Positions 1 through 7,211 of a stretch of DNA of 28,733 bases are shown one piece after another. The DNA is from a virus. The notes beneath the pieces were generated by a model, which was given only the letters and a program-made list of their open reading frames with translations, was not told the origin of the DNA and ran no database searches. The DNA is taken from positions 4,860-33,592 of the IMG/VR virus record IMGVR_UViG_3300030450_002907; one strand, 5' to 3'. Numbering within the stretch: position 1 is the stretch's first letter; each line of letters opens with the position of its first letter. Both the position numbers and the translations under genes were made by a program.

Positions 1-21
1 CTTTGGTAATTTGAATTCCAT
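1..21 (-). CDS. Start of a leftward gene cut by the window edge
   Basis: An ATG on the minus strand opens two bases after the stop of the DnaB-type helicase, and the frame (MEFKLPK...) runs off the left edge. Only seven codons are visible, so no function can be read. The tight spacing says it belongs to the replication operon; a primase would fit the context, but that is inference from position only. Confidence 0.4.
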
Positions 22-23
22 GT

Positions 24-986
24 TTATTTATTTTTTTTACGTTCATGAATTGTGAATGTTGACATTTCCGCTTCATAAGGAATCATGCCTAACAAACCAT
101 CTCTATTCTTTTCAACATGACAGGCAAGTAATCCAATAGGATCTTCATTGCAGTACATATCTTCTACACCATACAAATCGTGTGGTCTATTTAAGATCAT
201 AACTACATGAGCATCTTGGCCTATACTATCACCACCAAATATATCTGATAGCAATGGTTGATATTGATTTTTAGCTCTATGTTCTTGTTCTATATTTCTA
301 TTCAATTGTGATAATAATATATTAATTACTCCCATTCTTGATTGCATCCACATACATCCTTTAGATACTGAATTAAGTTTTCTTAACTCTGTTTCTTCAG
401 TTCCAGGTATTAACCTAGAGTGATCAAATAAATTAATTACCATCGTTTTAGGACGGTCCATAAATATCTGTGTGTTTGCATTTTTTATAAATTCTATACT
501 TCTTGGTATATTGTTAAAATATATATTATACTTCTTTAGTTTATCTACTCTATTAGCATATGTTTGAAAGTCTACTTGTGAAAGCGGATCATCAACTGAT
601 AACAGATCAGCCATTTGTTTTTTAACATCTTTGGCAGCTGTTCTCATAACTTGTTGATAACCAGGCATTTCAAAAGTCCAATATAATACAATTAGATCTT
701 TGTTTGGATTTGAATCCAATACATCAAATACTAATTGATTACTAAATGCTGATTTACCTACACCAGGTCTACCAGCGATCACATAGAGTTTACCCTTTTG
801 TAATCCTCCAAGAAGATTTCTATTCAATCGAGGCCATTTAGTTGGGAGCACATCCCTTTTCCCTTGCATTGCATCTTTTACAATGACGACGGACTGATTT
901 ACGGCCTTATCAATTCTTTGAAATCCTTTCTCTTTGAATACATTAGAGGAGCCTTGTGGTTCGTTGTTGTGTTGTTCCTTTTGCAT
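24..986 (-). CDS. dnaB: DnaB-type replicative DNA helicase (SF4)
   Basis: Hexameric 5'-3' replicative helicase expected to unwind the phage replication fork using ATP. The 320-aa product has the RecA-like ATPase core of the DnaB/gp4 family: Walker A GRPGVGKS at residues 72-79, the FEMP element (canonical SLEM) at 105-108, a Walker B region ending in Asp188-His189, SQLNR at 226-230, the SDIFGGDSIGQDAH stretch at 247-260 (canonical SDLR-SG-IEQDAD) and KNRDGLLG at 293-300. It lacks the N-terminal DnaB primase-interaction domain and is shorter than bacterial DnaB (about 450 aa), as usual for phage versions. It is the penultimate visible gene of the leftward replication operon. Its start overlaps the end of the upstream accessory gene by 44 bases. 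Confidence 0.93.
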   Translation of the reverse strand: MQKEQHNNEPQGSSNVFKEKGFQRIDKAVNQSVVIVKDAMQGKRDVLPTKWPRLNRNLLGGLQKGKLYVIAGRPGVGKSAFSNQLVFDVLDSNPNKDLIVLYWTFEMPGYQQVMRTAAKDVKKQMADLLSVDDPLSQVDFQTYANRVDKLKKYNIYFNNIPRSIEFIKNANTQIFMDRPKTMVINLFDHSRLIPGTEETELRKLNSVSKGCMWMQSRMGVINILLSQLNRNIEQEHRAKNQYQPLLSDIFGGDSIGQDAHVVMILNRPHDLYGVEDMYCNEDPIGLLACHVEKNRDGLLGMIPYEAEMSTFTIHERKKNK

Positions 987-1500
987 CGTTAATGTCTATT
1001 TCTTCATACTTTTCCCAAGTATGGTTATTAATCCAAGTTTCCAAGTTTTGTAAGTATCCAAGGTTATCCTTGTCTACTAGCAGTTGCTTCTGCAACAAGA
1101 GTATTATTCTTTTATGTTCATGCTTCTTATTCTTAACTATCTTACGATATTTATTCTTAGACTTTAAATTAGCCTTTGAATCAGGATCTTTAGCATGTAA
1201 AACTCTAACACCTCTTGTTGGAGAAGAAACTTTCATTGGGTAAGCAGCAACAAGTTCGGCAAACATTTGATCAAAATTGCTTACAAACAAATCCTTAAAT
1301 TTGTCTGATACAGTGTGATCTAGGATACAAGTATCACATAATGTTACCCAGCCATCTTGTTGTAGCTGTTCCCAATTAGGATTTAAATTAATAGTTTGAA
1401 AATATCCATACCCTTTGCGCCAGACTAAATACAATGCTAAATAACTATTAGCATCTAATTTAATTTCTTCCAGCAACTTTAAGTCTAGTTCTATTTTCAT
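943..1500 (-). CDS. Putative replication accessory protein (helicase partner)
   Basis: 185-aa basic protein between the SF2 helicase and the DnaB-type helicase. I chose the ATG at 1500 (MKIELDL...), 16 bases after the upstream stop; an in-frame ATG at 1530 inside the upstream gene would add ten residues. The C-terminal half contains a motif run KYRKIVKNKKHEHKRII followed by YLQNLETWINNHTWEKYEE. That pattern (Lys-rich, EH, then LETWxNxxxWExY) resembles a C-terminal domain I associate with phage replication proteins placed next to the helicase. By position it may load or stimulate the helicase. No catalytic motif is visible; the function is inference. Confidence 0.7.
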   Translation of the reverse strand: MKIELDLKLLEEIKLDANSYLALYLVWRKGYGYFQTINLNPNWEQLQQDGWVTLCDTCILDHTVSDKFKDLFVSNFDQMFAELVAAYPMKVSSPTRGVRVLHAKDPDSKANLKSKNKYRKIVKNKKHEHKRIILLLQKQLLVDKDNLGYLQNLETWINNHTWEKYEEIDINDAKGTTQQRTTRLL

Positions 1501-1516
1501 ACGAGTAAAGTGTTTA

Positions 1517-2710
1517 TTAATTAAAATCATTTATAGAGGACAACCAATTAACGTTGTCCAAACTTTTGACTGAGCTCTTAACCCATTTTTCTTCCTGACT
1601 ATCTTTGACATATAGAATAACTATTCTACCTATCTTATCTTCTTGAAATCTAATAAGCCTACCAACTCTTTGTATCATTGATAGAGATTTACTAGTTACA
1701 CCACATATGATACCCATATCTGCGTCGGGGACGTCAAAACCATGGTTAAGTGCTTTTGTAGAGCATAATACTCTGATCTCATTATTTTTAAACTTCTCTA
1801 TTGCAGCAGTTTTAGCCTTCTTGCCTATCCCAGAGTGATACGACAAGGCCAAAGGCTGAATAGCAGAACATAATTGATCTGTAAATTCATTTGCTCCACT
1901 AAAAACAAGCATTTTACGATCTATATTTTTAACAACAACTTGTTTCATCATAGATATCTTATTAGCAGCAAAATCTACTATCTTTTTACGCTCTCTAATA
2001 GCGCGGTAGAATTGTGCAGAAGCTTGTTTATCAGCAGCTGAGGCATTTTTATCAGACATAATCCGTTTAGCCTCATTGAATGCATCGAACTGACCTAATT
2101 GATATTTCCAATAAACAAAACTATTATTGACTTTCTTATAGTCAGCTAGTTCTTCTTCAGTTAATTCAACAGGTATACAATACAATTCATATGGTGATAT
2201 TAGTCCCTTGTTAACACATTCATCAAGAGTAATCTTGTAAACTGTGGGTGCAAGGCGTTCGAGAAGAAGTTTATACTCAGGTTCTTCTGGTGGAGTTGCA
2301 GTCATACATAATAGCCTATCATAGGAGTTATTCTCAAAGAATTTACGATATTCAGGACTCATACCAAGATGAGACTCATCGCAAACAACAACATTGAATG
2401 ATTGATCTTGCAATTTATATGCAGATTGATAACATAAAATATCAACGCGATCTAACACATCTGAGTAACCCCATTTGTGAAATTCATCTTCAAATTGTTC
2501 TTGCAATTGAGTGGTAGGGACCAAAACGATCCCATTCCTATCAAATCCTCTTCTTAAAGTTTCTCCTATAGCTATTACACCAATACGACTCTTACCAAAT
2601 CCAGTACCTGCAATTACAGATCCTTTAAATCCAGCTTGAGCCCATAAATTTAATGCTTTTTTTTGTTCTTGATCTTTTATTTTTATACAGTTAGCCATAG
2701 TTTTAATCAT
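1517..2710 (-). CDS. SF2 DEAD/DEAH-box-type helicase
   Basis: 397-aa ATP-dependent nucleic-acid translocase/helicase of superfamily 2. Motif I AGTGFGKS at residues 34-41, motif II DESH at 111-114, motif III TATP at 137-140 and motif VI QRVGRLIR at 347-354 are intact, and motif V (TKALNHGFDVPDAD) is at about 318-331. The organisation is like UvsW/RadD-type enzymes that remodel forks or recombination intermediates. It sits in the leftward replication operon between the DnaA-domain protein (8-base overlap with its stop) and the helicase accessory gene. The ATG at 2710 is used here; an alternative in-frame ATG four codons downstream is possible. A role in replication or recombination is inferred from family and neighbours. 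Confidence 0.92.
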   Translation of the reverse strand: MIKTMANCIKIKDQEQKKALNLWAQAGFKGSVIAGTGFGKSRIGVIAIGETLRRGFDRNGIVLVPTTQLQEQFEDEFHKWGYSDVLDRVDILCYQSAYKLQDQSFNVVVCDESHLGMSPEYRKFFENNSYDRLLCMTATPPEEPEYKLLLERLAPTVYKITLDECVNKGLISPYELYCIPVELTEEELADYKKVNNSFVYWKYQLGQFDAFNEAKRIMSDKNASAADKQASAQFYRAIRERKKIVDFAANKISMMKQVVVKNIDRKMLVFSGANEFTDQLCSAIQPLALSYHSGIGKKAKTAAIEKFKNNEIRVLCSTKALNHGFDVPDADMGIICGVTSKSLSMIQRVGRLIRFQEDKIGRIVILYVKDSQEEKWVKSSVKSLDNVNWLSSINDFN

Positions 2711-3116
2711 CTCTTAGTTTTTTAAATTGTTTTTCCAATAAATTTATTCTTATTAACATATTATTAATACATTCATACATATCATTCTCAACATATTCAT
2801 TATTATCTAATCTTTGTACTGCTTTATCAAATTTAATTCGATAATCAAAATAAGTTTTATATAGCATATCATGTGCATGTATATGATGTAATACACTTGC
2901 ATGATCTCTATCAAAGTAACTACCTATTGTCACAGAAGGTAATTGCATTCTATCTCTAAGAATAACATAACAAACTCTTCTAGCATCTACTAGATCTCTT
3001 TGTCTAGCTTGGCTTATTAATTTTTTATATCTTACGCCTAAAGATTTACATATAATTTGAATAGTATGCATGGCCTCTTTATATCGAGGGCAAGCATCAT
3101 TAACTTCATATTTCAT
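2703..3116 (-). CDS. Free-standing DnaA domain IV (DnaA-box-binding) protein
   Basis: 137-aa protein whose core matches the DNA-binding C-terminal domain of the bacterial initiator DnaA. A helix QRDLVDARRVCYVILRD at residues 39-55 is followed by IGSYFDRDHASVLHHIHAHD at 64-83, equivalent to the DnaA signature (IG..FGRDHSTVLHA). There is no AAA+ ATPase domain and no domain I, so it cannot be a full initiator; residues 95-137 are a helical tail without recognised motifs. It lies between the polymerase and the SF2 helicase, six bases after the polymerase stop. Likely binds DnaA-box-like sites in the phage genome (perfect TTATNCACA matches occur at 5622-5630 and 9190-9198), acting in origin recognition or as a regulator. 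Domain call is from sequence; role is inference. Confidence 0.85.
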   Translation of the reverse strand: MKYEVNDACPRYKEAMHTIQIICKSLGVRYKKLISQARQRDLVDARRVCYVILRDRMQLPSVTIGSYFDRDHASVLHHIHAHDMLYKTYFDYRIKFDKAVQRLDNNEYVENDMYECINNMLIRINLLEKQFKKLRDD

Positions 3117-3122
3117 ATTTAA

Positions 3123-5015
3123 TTATTTTTGCCAGTAATCACTGATCGTGACTTCTGCTTCTAATAATCCATTTGTGACTATTTTCTTGGCAGCTGATTC
3201 CATTAATTCTCTTAATAGAACTGCCCATTCATCTACAAATGTACTATTACATACAGTGTCAATTTGATCGTGTACGGTCATTACTAATTTTACGGGTAAA
3301 TTATACTCTTCTATATATTCTTTAATATAAATAAGTGCAAGCTTGGTCATATCAGCAGAAGCACCTTGTATAGGTGTATTCTTACTAGCTCTTTCAATCA
3401 TTCCCAATTCTCTTTTAGAATAAGAATGTTTCCAGATACCTGGATACCATGTATCAAACCATCTACGCCTATTATAAGGAGGAAATGTTTTAATGTATCC
3501 AAACTTTTTACCAAAACTTGCAAGTTTATCCAAGAACCCACCTATAGCTGGGAAAGACGCAAAGTATTTCTTAATGAGATCTTTTGCGTCATTGATTGGG
3601 ATATTCAACGTGTCCGCCAACTTGTGCGGACCCATACCATAGGCTAAGCCAAAGTTTATAGTTTTGACATTGGTTCTTAGAATTTTGTGCTTAGAACAAT
3701 TGCATTTAGATTTGTTGACAATATAAGAACAACTGTGTTCAGCACTTTTTAGCCAATCATCGCCATATACTAACTCAGCACATACTGAGTGTAAATCTTC
3801 TCCGCTTTCTAAAGCTTTGATCCAAACAGGATCTTTACTACCAAAAGCAATGACATTTAACTCCTGACTACTATAATCTGCAGAGACAAACTTCCAGCCA
3901 TCCATAATAGGAGGCACAAAGCAATTTCTAAATGTATTATCTGCAGGTATTTGTTGCATATTAGGTCCACTACTACTAACTCGACCAGTATCTAAAATCT
4001 GATGAAAGCTAGTATGTATTTTACCATCACTCTTTAAATTATTAAAGAAATCCATACCGTAAGATGTACATAATTTCATTGCCTCTTTGTATTTTGTATA
4101 TGTCTTTATGATTGGATGTTTAGATGAGTATTTATATAAATACTTAGCATTTACATTATCTATTTTAGATTCTATTGTCTGAAACACCTCTAACACTTGT
4201 TTAGGTGAGTCCCAATTAACAGACACTGTTCTAATGTCATCAACAGGTATAAACAAATCTGTTTGTACATGCTGATCCTTAAACTTAGTAAATGTAGTTG
4301 TATTTAATATATAATCATCTAATTGTTCTCTTAATTTATCCGCTTTTTCTTTATTTATTTTACTTAAATTTTCCCAAGCATCACGATCTAGATCAATACC
4401 ATTGAATTCCATGTCCACAAATGCAAGTACAGCTTTGTTTTCTAAATTAACAGTAGCATGTAAATTATATTTATTTACAAGTTTCATTTGTTCTTCTCTT
4501 AGATCTATTAGATACTTTATATCTTTCGCTCCATATTCTATTTGTTCTTTTGTGAATGGTGTTTTATTATTAAATGTTGTTCTAATGTTTTTATTTAATT
4601 CTATATTAAAATAATTTGATATTAAAGCCTTCAAACTATATTTCATTTTCTTGCCACATTTTAATACTCTTTCAGTAAGCATAGTATCATGTATATATCT
4701 TAAATTTAATTCAAATTGAGATTTAAGAAATAAACAATCAAATTTAGCATTGTGAAATATTTTAGTAGTTGCTTCAGCTTTAAATATATCTTTAAGGGGT
4801 GTGATATCAGTACATCTGACATCTATTATAAATTGATGATCTTTATCACCTATTTGTAACATAACTATTTTATCATCGATATAGTCTAAACCTGTGGTTT
4901 CAGTATCTATAGCAATTAGCGATTTACCGCTACAATACTTCACAACATCATCAATAACCCCTTTTCTATAATGATAATCTTGTGAAGTTGTAGCGTTTCC
5001 TATATATGTAATCAT
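3123..5015 (-). CDS. polA: Family A DNA polymerase with 3'-5' exonuclease domain
   Basis: 630-aa replicative polymerase. The N-terminal DnaQ-like exonuclease has DTET at residues 37-40 (motif Exo I) and a FHNAKFD Exo II region near residue 90. The polymerase domain has motif A around Asp380 (ADYSSQEL; canonical DYSQIEL), motif B with Lys451 (RTNVKTINFGLAYG) and motif C His582-Asp583-Gln584 (canonical HDE). The catalytic aspartates are present; the Glu-to-Gln change in motif C and altered motif A are variations, not losses. There is no 5' nuclease domain, as in T7-like and crAss-like enzymes. Its ATG overlaps the stop of the upstream 59-aa gene (ATGA), implying translational coupling. Confidence 0.96.
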   Translation of the reverse strand: MITYIGNATTSQDYHYRKGVIDDVVKYCSGKSLIAIDTETTGLDYIDDKIVMLQIGDKDHQFIIDVRCTDITPLKDIFKAEATTKIFHNAKFDCLFLKSQFELNLRYIHDTMLTERVLKCGKKMKYSLKALISNYFNIELNKNIRTTFNNKTPFTKEQIEYGAKDIKYLIDLREEQMKLVNKYNLHATVNLENKAVLAFVDMEFNGIDLDRDAWENLSKINKEKADKLREQLDDYILNTTTFTKFKDQHVQTDLFIPVDDIRTVSVNWDSPKQVLEVFQTIESKIDNVNAKYLYKYSSKHPIIKTYTKYKEAMKLCTSYGMDFFNNLKSDGKIHTSFHQILDTGRVSSSGPNMQQIPADNTFRNCFVPPIMDGWKFVSADYSSQELNVIAFGSKDPVWIKALESGEDLHSVCAELVYGDDWLKSAEHSCSYIVNKSKCNCSKHKILRTNVKTINFGLAYGMGPHKLADTLNIPINDAKDLIKKYFASFPAIGGFLDKLASFGKKFGYIKTFPPYNRRRWFDTWYPGIWKHSYSKRELGMIERASKNTPIQGASADMTKLALIYIKEYIEEYNLPVKLVMTVHDQIDTVCNSTFVDEWAVLLRELMESAAKKIVTNGLLEAEVTISDYWQK

Positions 5016-5191
5016 CCAGTTAGAGTCATTTTAACTAATTCACAAACTGCTTTACCATAATGAGTTTTAAATTCTTGTTCATTATGGATAAATGTTTCTT
5101 GTTTATCTTTATTAGCTTTTAAATAAGATTCTTCAAAATCTTTATAATCTCCACCTTTAATTAACATATTTATAAATTTCATGTGTCCCAT
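5012..5191 (-). CDS. 59-aa unknown protein coupled to the polymerase
   Basis: A 60-codon frame starting MGHMKFINMLIKGGDYKDF and ending KMTLTG. Its TGA shares bases with the polymerase ATG, and its ATG lies one base after the stop of the upstream micro-gene, so it is embedded in a tightly packed operon. Composition (charged, Lys/Glu/Asp-rich, helical) is like a real soluble phage protein and unlike random AT-rich DNA. No known domain is recognised. Because it immediately precedes the polymerase it may serve mainly in translational coupling or act as a small polymerase partner; both are inference. Confidence 0.65.
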   Translation of the reverse strand: MGHMKFINMLIKGGDYKDFEESYLKANKDKQETFIHNEQEFKTHYGKAVCELVKMTLTG

Positions 5192-5192
5192 A

Positions 5193-5282
5193 TTAAAATA
5201 CTTTAGTTAAACATAAAACAATAAATAAAAAGAATATAACAGCAATTATAGCTATTATATCCTCAAATAATTCTTTTTTCAT
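5193..5282 (-). CDS. 29-aa single-span membrane micro-protein
   Basis: A 30-codon frame that begins with MKKELFED, continues with about 18 consecutive hydrophobic residues (IIAIIAVIFFLFIVLCL) and ends TKVF. Its ATG overlaps the TGA of the upstream gene (ATGA arrangement), and its TAA is one base from the next ATG. A charged N-terminus plus one transmembrane helix is the classic shape of small phage inner-membrane proteins. Function is unknown. AT-rich DNA easily encodes hydrophobic runs, so the overlap geometry is the main support. Confidence 0.5.
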   Translation of the reverse strand: MKKELFEDIIAIIAVIFFLFIVLCLTKVF

Positions 5283-5524
5283 CAGCTATAATGTTTTTGT
5301 GCTAATGTCTTACCAGTAGGCATAGCATAAGTTTGTTCGACTTTAATTCTCCTAAAATTATGATTAGGATAAGTAAAGCCAAAATGTAATTGAAAAGTAA
5401 CATCAGAAGTAATAGTTTTAGGTATGTTCCATACTTTTTTATGGTCTTTATAAATGCCATCTTTATTGTAAACATATTTGGTACTAACTATTTTTTGATG
5501 TTTTGAAATTCTATCTAATCCCAT
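5282..5524 (-). CDS. Unknown 80-102 aa protein
   Basis: First gene of the polymerase operon downstream of the predicted promoter at 5651-5681. The open frame reaches an ATG at 5590 (102 aa), but the first 22 codons would run through an 11-bp attenuator-like hairpin (5544-5569). I therefore prefer the ATG at 5524 (MGLDRISKHQ...), giving 80 aa; the longer start cannot be excluded. The product is basic and beta-rich in appearance (TSDVTFQLHFGFTYPNHNFRRIKVEQTY is split here only by eye), with no recognised motif. Its TGA overlaps the ATG of the membrane micro-gene downstream. Confidence 0.6.
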   Translation of the reverse strand: MGLDRISKHQKIVSTKYVYNKDGIYKDHKKVWNIPKTITSDVTFQLHFGFTYPNHNFRRIKVEQTYAMPTGKTLAQKHYS

Positions 5525-5543
5525 ATTTTGAGTATTTAAAATT

Positions 5544-5569
5544 AAAAGGGATAGTAAACTATCCCCTTT
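5544..5569 (-). terminator. Attenuator-like hairpin in leader of polymerase operon
   Basis: On the minus strand AAAGGGGATAG - TTTA - CTATCCCTTTT forms an 11-bp stem with one G-U pair and a 4-nt loop, followed by AATTTTAAAT. It lies about 80-100 nt downstream of the predicted start of transcription. It could terminate a short leader RNA or attenuate the polymerase operon. Plus-strand reading gives the same stem but only three Ts, so leftward action is more likely. Confidence 0.5.
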
Positions 5570-5621
5570 AAATGTTGCATCGTAGTGCATAAGTATTTGA
5601 TATCCAAGTAGTTAAAACAGC

Positions 5622-5630
5622 TTATACACA
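5622..5630 (+). promoter_or_regulatory. Perfect DnaA-box sequence
   Basis: TTATACACA matches the DnaA-box consensus TTATNCACA exactly. It sits in the non-coding stretch 5591-5851, just downstream of the predicted leftward promoter, in a phage that encodes its own DnaA domain IV protein. About one such match is expected by chance in a window this AT-rich, so the site is suggestive only. Confidence 0.35.
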
Positions 5631-5650
5631 AATTATTTATATTTGATTAA

Positions 5651-5681
5651 CAAATATAGTTATTTTTTATATATAAAACAA
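5651..5681 (-). promoter_or_regulatory. Bacteroidota-type promoter for the polymerase operon
   Basis: Minus-strand TTG (5681-5679), 20 bases, then TATATTTG (5658-5651) matches the Bacteroidota primary-sigma consensus TTG-N19/21-TAnnTTTG. The predicted start of transcription is near 5646, giving a leader that contains the DnaA box and the hairpin at 5544-5569 before the first gene of the polymerase operon. Confidence 0.6.
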
Positions 5682-5746
5682 TAATATTTAAAATTATTTT
5701 ATAGCTGGTTAGCACGAGGATTTATATAAAATACAATTAGTAAATA

Positions 5747-5809
5747 TACAATGTATACATTATAAAATGCCTCTAAAATAGGACTTACAATTATAATGTA
5801 CACATTGTA
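5747..5809. repeat. Two inverted near-identical palindromic sites (operator-like)
   Basis: TACAATGTATACATTATA (5747-5764) and TATAATGTACACATTGTA (5792-5809) are reverse complements of each other at 17 of 18 positions, separated by 27 bases. Each is itself built around the dyad AATGTRTACATT. They lie in the non-coding gap between the 198-aa gene and the polymerase-operon promoter, about 65-130 bases upstream of that promoter. This is the arrangement of a dimeric regulator binding two operators, or of initiator sites at an origin. The matching protein is not identified. Confidence 0.6.
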
Positions 5810-5851
5810 ATCAATTGTAATTAAGTTTCAATGTTATAGAGTTTTATTCTC

Positions 5852-6448
5852 TTATAATACATCTTCATCAAATATTTCACCTGTTTCAACATCAACAAGT
5901 TCTTTTGTTAGATCTCCTACAGATAGTGTAGTAGCATCTGGTGTAAGAATGCTGTGTTTTGGTGCTTCTTCACTTAATACTACAGAAGTATTACTATAAA
6001 TGTAATTACCTTCATGAGTAATAAAATCTCCATCTTTACCTTTTCTTTTGGCAGCTCGATCTTTATTTTCTTCTTGCCAATCATTAGCTTCAGTTGTTTC
6101 TATTATTTGAATTCTACAACGTGTTCCATCTATTGAAGGATTCAAAATATTTAGAAATAACATTTCACCTTTTTCAGTCATTTCCCACCCAGCATCAACA
6201 CCAAGATTGATTCCAAATGTTTTAGTTGCATCAGCTGGTTCAGCAGTAACCCAAGCTCTTCTTGCGTTAGCACTAAATCTTTCATCAGATGCATTTAATA
6301 TACCTAATATATTTTGTGCTTTGCCGTTAGGTATTACTTCAGCAAATTCCATGTGAACTTTATCTCCTCCTACTTTTCTAGCAGATACTAATAAAGTTTG
6401 TCCTTGTTTTAACGTCTCAATTGACCCTGAATTTAATTGATTTTTCAT
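5852..6448 (-). CDS. Unknown 198-aa protein with acidic C-terminal tail
   Basis: 198-aa protein starting MKNQLNSGSIETLKQGQTLL. The N-terminal two thirds look beta-rich and the middle has a basic stretch (EENKDRAAKRKGKDGD, about residues 126-141). The C-terminus is acidic and ends VDVETGEIFDEDVL. A compact domain plus acidic tip is reminiscent of single-stranded DNA-binding proteins, and the location upstream of the replication genes would fit, but no SSB signature is recognised, so this remains a suggestion. The leader has the A-rich, SD-free sequence typical of the leftward genes. It is followed by the 5591-5851 regulatory gap, so the polymerase operon probably has its own promoter. Confidence 0.75.
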   Translation of the reverse strand: MKNQLNSGSIETLKQGQTLLVSARKVGGDKVHMEFAEVIPNGKAQNILGILNASDERFSANARRAWVTAEPADATKTFGINLGVDAGWEMTEKGEMLFLNILNPSIDGTRCRIQIIETTEANDWQEENKDRAAKRKGKDGDFITHEGNYIYSNTSVVLSEEAPKHSILTPDATTLSVGDLTKELVDVETGEIFDEDVL

Positions 6449-6462
6449 TTTTAATGATTTTT

Positions 6463-6738
6463 TTAGTTATACAAATTATTAATTCTATTTTCTTCTAATT
6501 CACGAAGAGTGATTACACCAAGTTCTTTTGCTTCATCATCTAAATCTTGATCATGAAGAAATAAGTGTGGTGCCACTTCTTTGATATTGTTATTTAATAC
6601 TGATGTACATTCTGCTAAAAAATGTATAGCATCATATTCATCTGTAAATACTTTTTCTCTGATATCACAAAGAGATGTAATGCTACAGGTATGATCGCCT
6701 GTTTCATCACATTCATATTTAATGCTTATTTTAGTCAT
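6463..6738 (-). CDS. Unknown 91-aa acidic protein
   Basis: 91-aa protein starting MTKISIKYECDETGDHTC. I place the start at 6738, eight bases inside the end of the upstream gene. A further in-frame ATG at 6774 would add a hydrophobic 12-residue segment (MAFILTLMVLIL) that overlaps coding sequence and looks non-native. Acidic, with three cysteines near the N-terminus and predicted helices; no domain recognised. Part of the small-gene cluster transcribed toward the replication genes. Confidence 0.7.
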   Translation of the reverse strand: MTKISIKYECDETGDHTCSITSLCDIREKVFTDEYDAIHFLAECTSVLNNNIKEVAPHLFLHDQDLDDEAKELGVITLRELEENRINNLYN

Positions 6739-7150
6739 CAGAATAAGTACCATCAGTGTTAGTATGAAAGCCATTTTGATAGAAATGACCTTTGTTTACA
6801 AATTGATGGTGAGTCCAAGCACCTACAAAATGACCTAACCAAAAGCAATCCATTATAGATTTAGGTTCTAATAAATACAATAAGTATGCATTTATTTCTT
6901 TACCTGTCATATGTTTTGTGGTTTCATTTATATCTTCAATATCACTTATAAATGTGTGTTGAAGTTTTTGCATAAAACCTGGTGATGTACCATAAATAGT
7001 ATCAGGATTATCACTTTTAGTTTCAGATGATATTCGTCTGATAGCGTCAAGATATAGCTCTTGAAAAGCTTGGTTAATATCTGATTTGTTTTGACATTTA
7101 TATGCCTGCCATTCCAGTTTGGCATTGGATTCTTCGAAGAATTCTTTCAT
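6731..7150 (-). CDS. Unknown 139-aa protein
   Basis: 139-aa soluble protein (MKEFFEESNAKLEWQAY...GTYSDD), helical and rich in aromatic residues, with WLGHFVGAWTHHQF at about residues 103-116. No family is recognised. The ATG is preceded by a leader containing TTAATCATTTAAAATCA, a 17-mer shared with the leader of the gene starting at 7776. It overlaps the next gene by eight bases, consistent with co-translation. The sequence upstream (7212-7323) is a long inverted-repeat element. Confidence 0.75.
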   Translation of the reverse strand: MKEFFEESNAKLEWQAYKCQNKSDINQAFQELYLDAIRRISSETKSDNPDTIYGTSPGFMQKLQHTFISDIEDINETTKHMTGKEINAYLLYLLEPKSIMDCFWLGHFVGAWTHHQFVNKGHFYQNGFHTNTDGTYSDD

Positions 7151-7156
7151 GTTAAT

Positions 7157-7173
7157 TGATTTTAAATGATTAA
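7157..7173 (-). promoter_or_regulatory. Shared leader motif TTAATCATTTAAAATCA (copy 1)
   Basis: Minus-strand 17-mer ending seven bases before the ATG at 7150. The identical 17-mer occurs at 7786-7802 before the ATG at 7776, and shorter variants precede the genes starting at 6448 and 8465. Likely a translation-initiation leader suited to an SD-independent host, or a regulator site; inference. Confidence 0.4.
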
Positions 7174-7211
7174 TAAATATTTATGATTTATACAGTTTAC
7201 TCTGTTAGATT

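Noticed and set aside
956-1243. Plus-strand frame opposite the helicase accessory gene
   Set aside because: Lies wholly over well-supported minus-strand genes; Ser/Leu/Cys/Phe-rich antisense composition typical of shadow frames.
3366-4614. Plus-strand frames (3366-3647, 4402-4614) inside the polymerase gene
   Set aside because: Antisense to the polymerase with intact catalytic motifs; no independent support.
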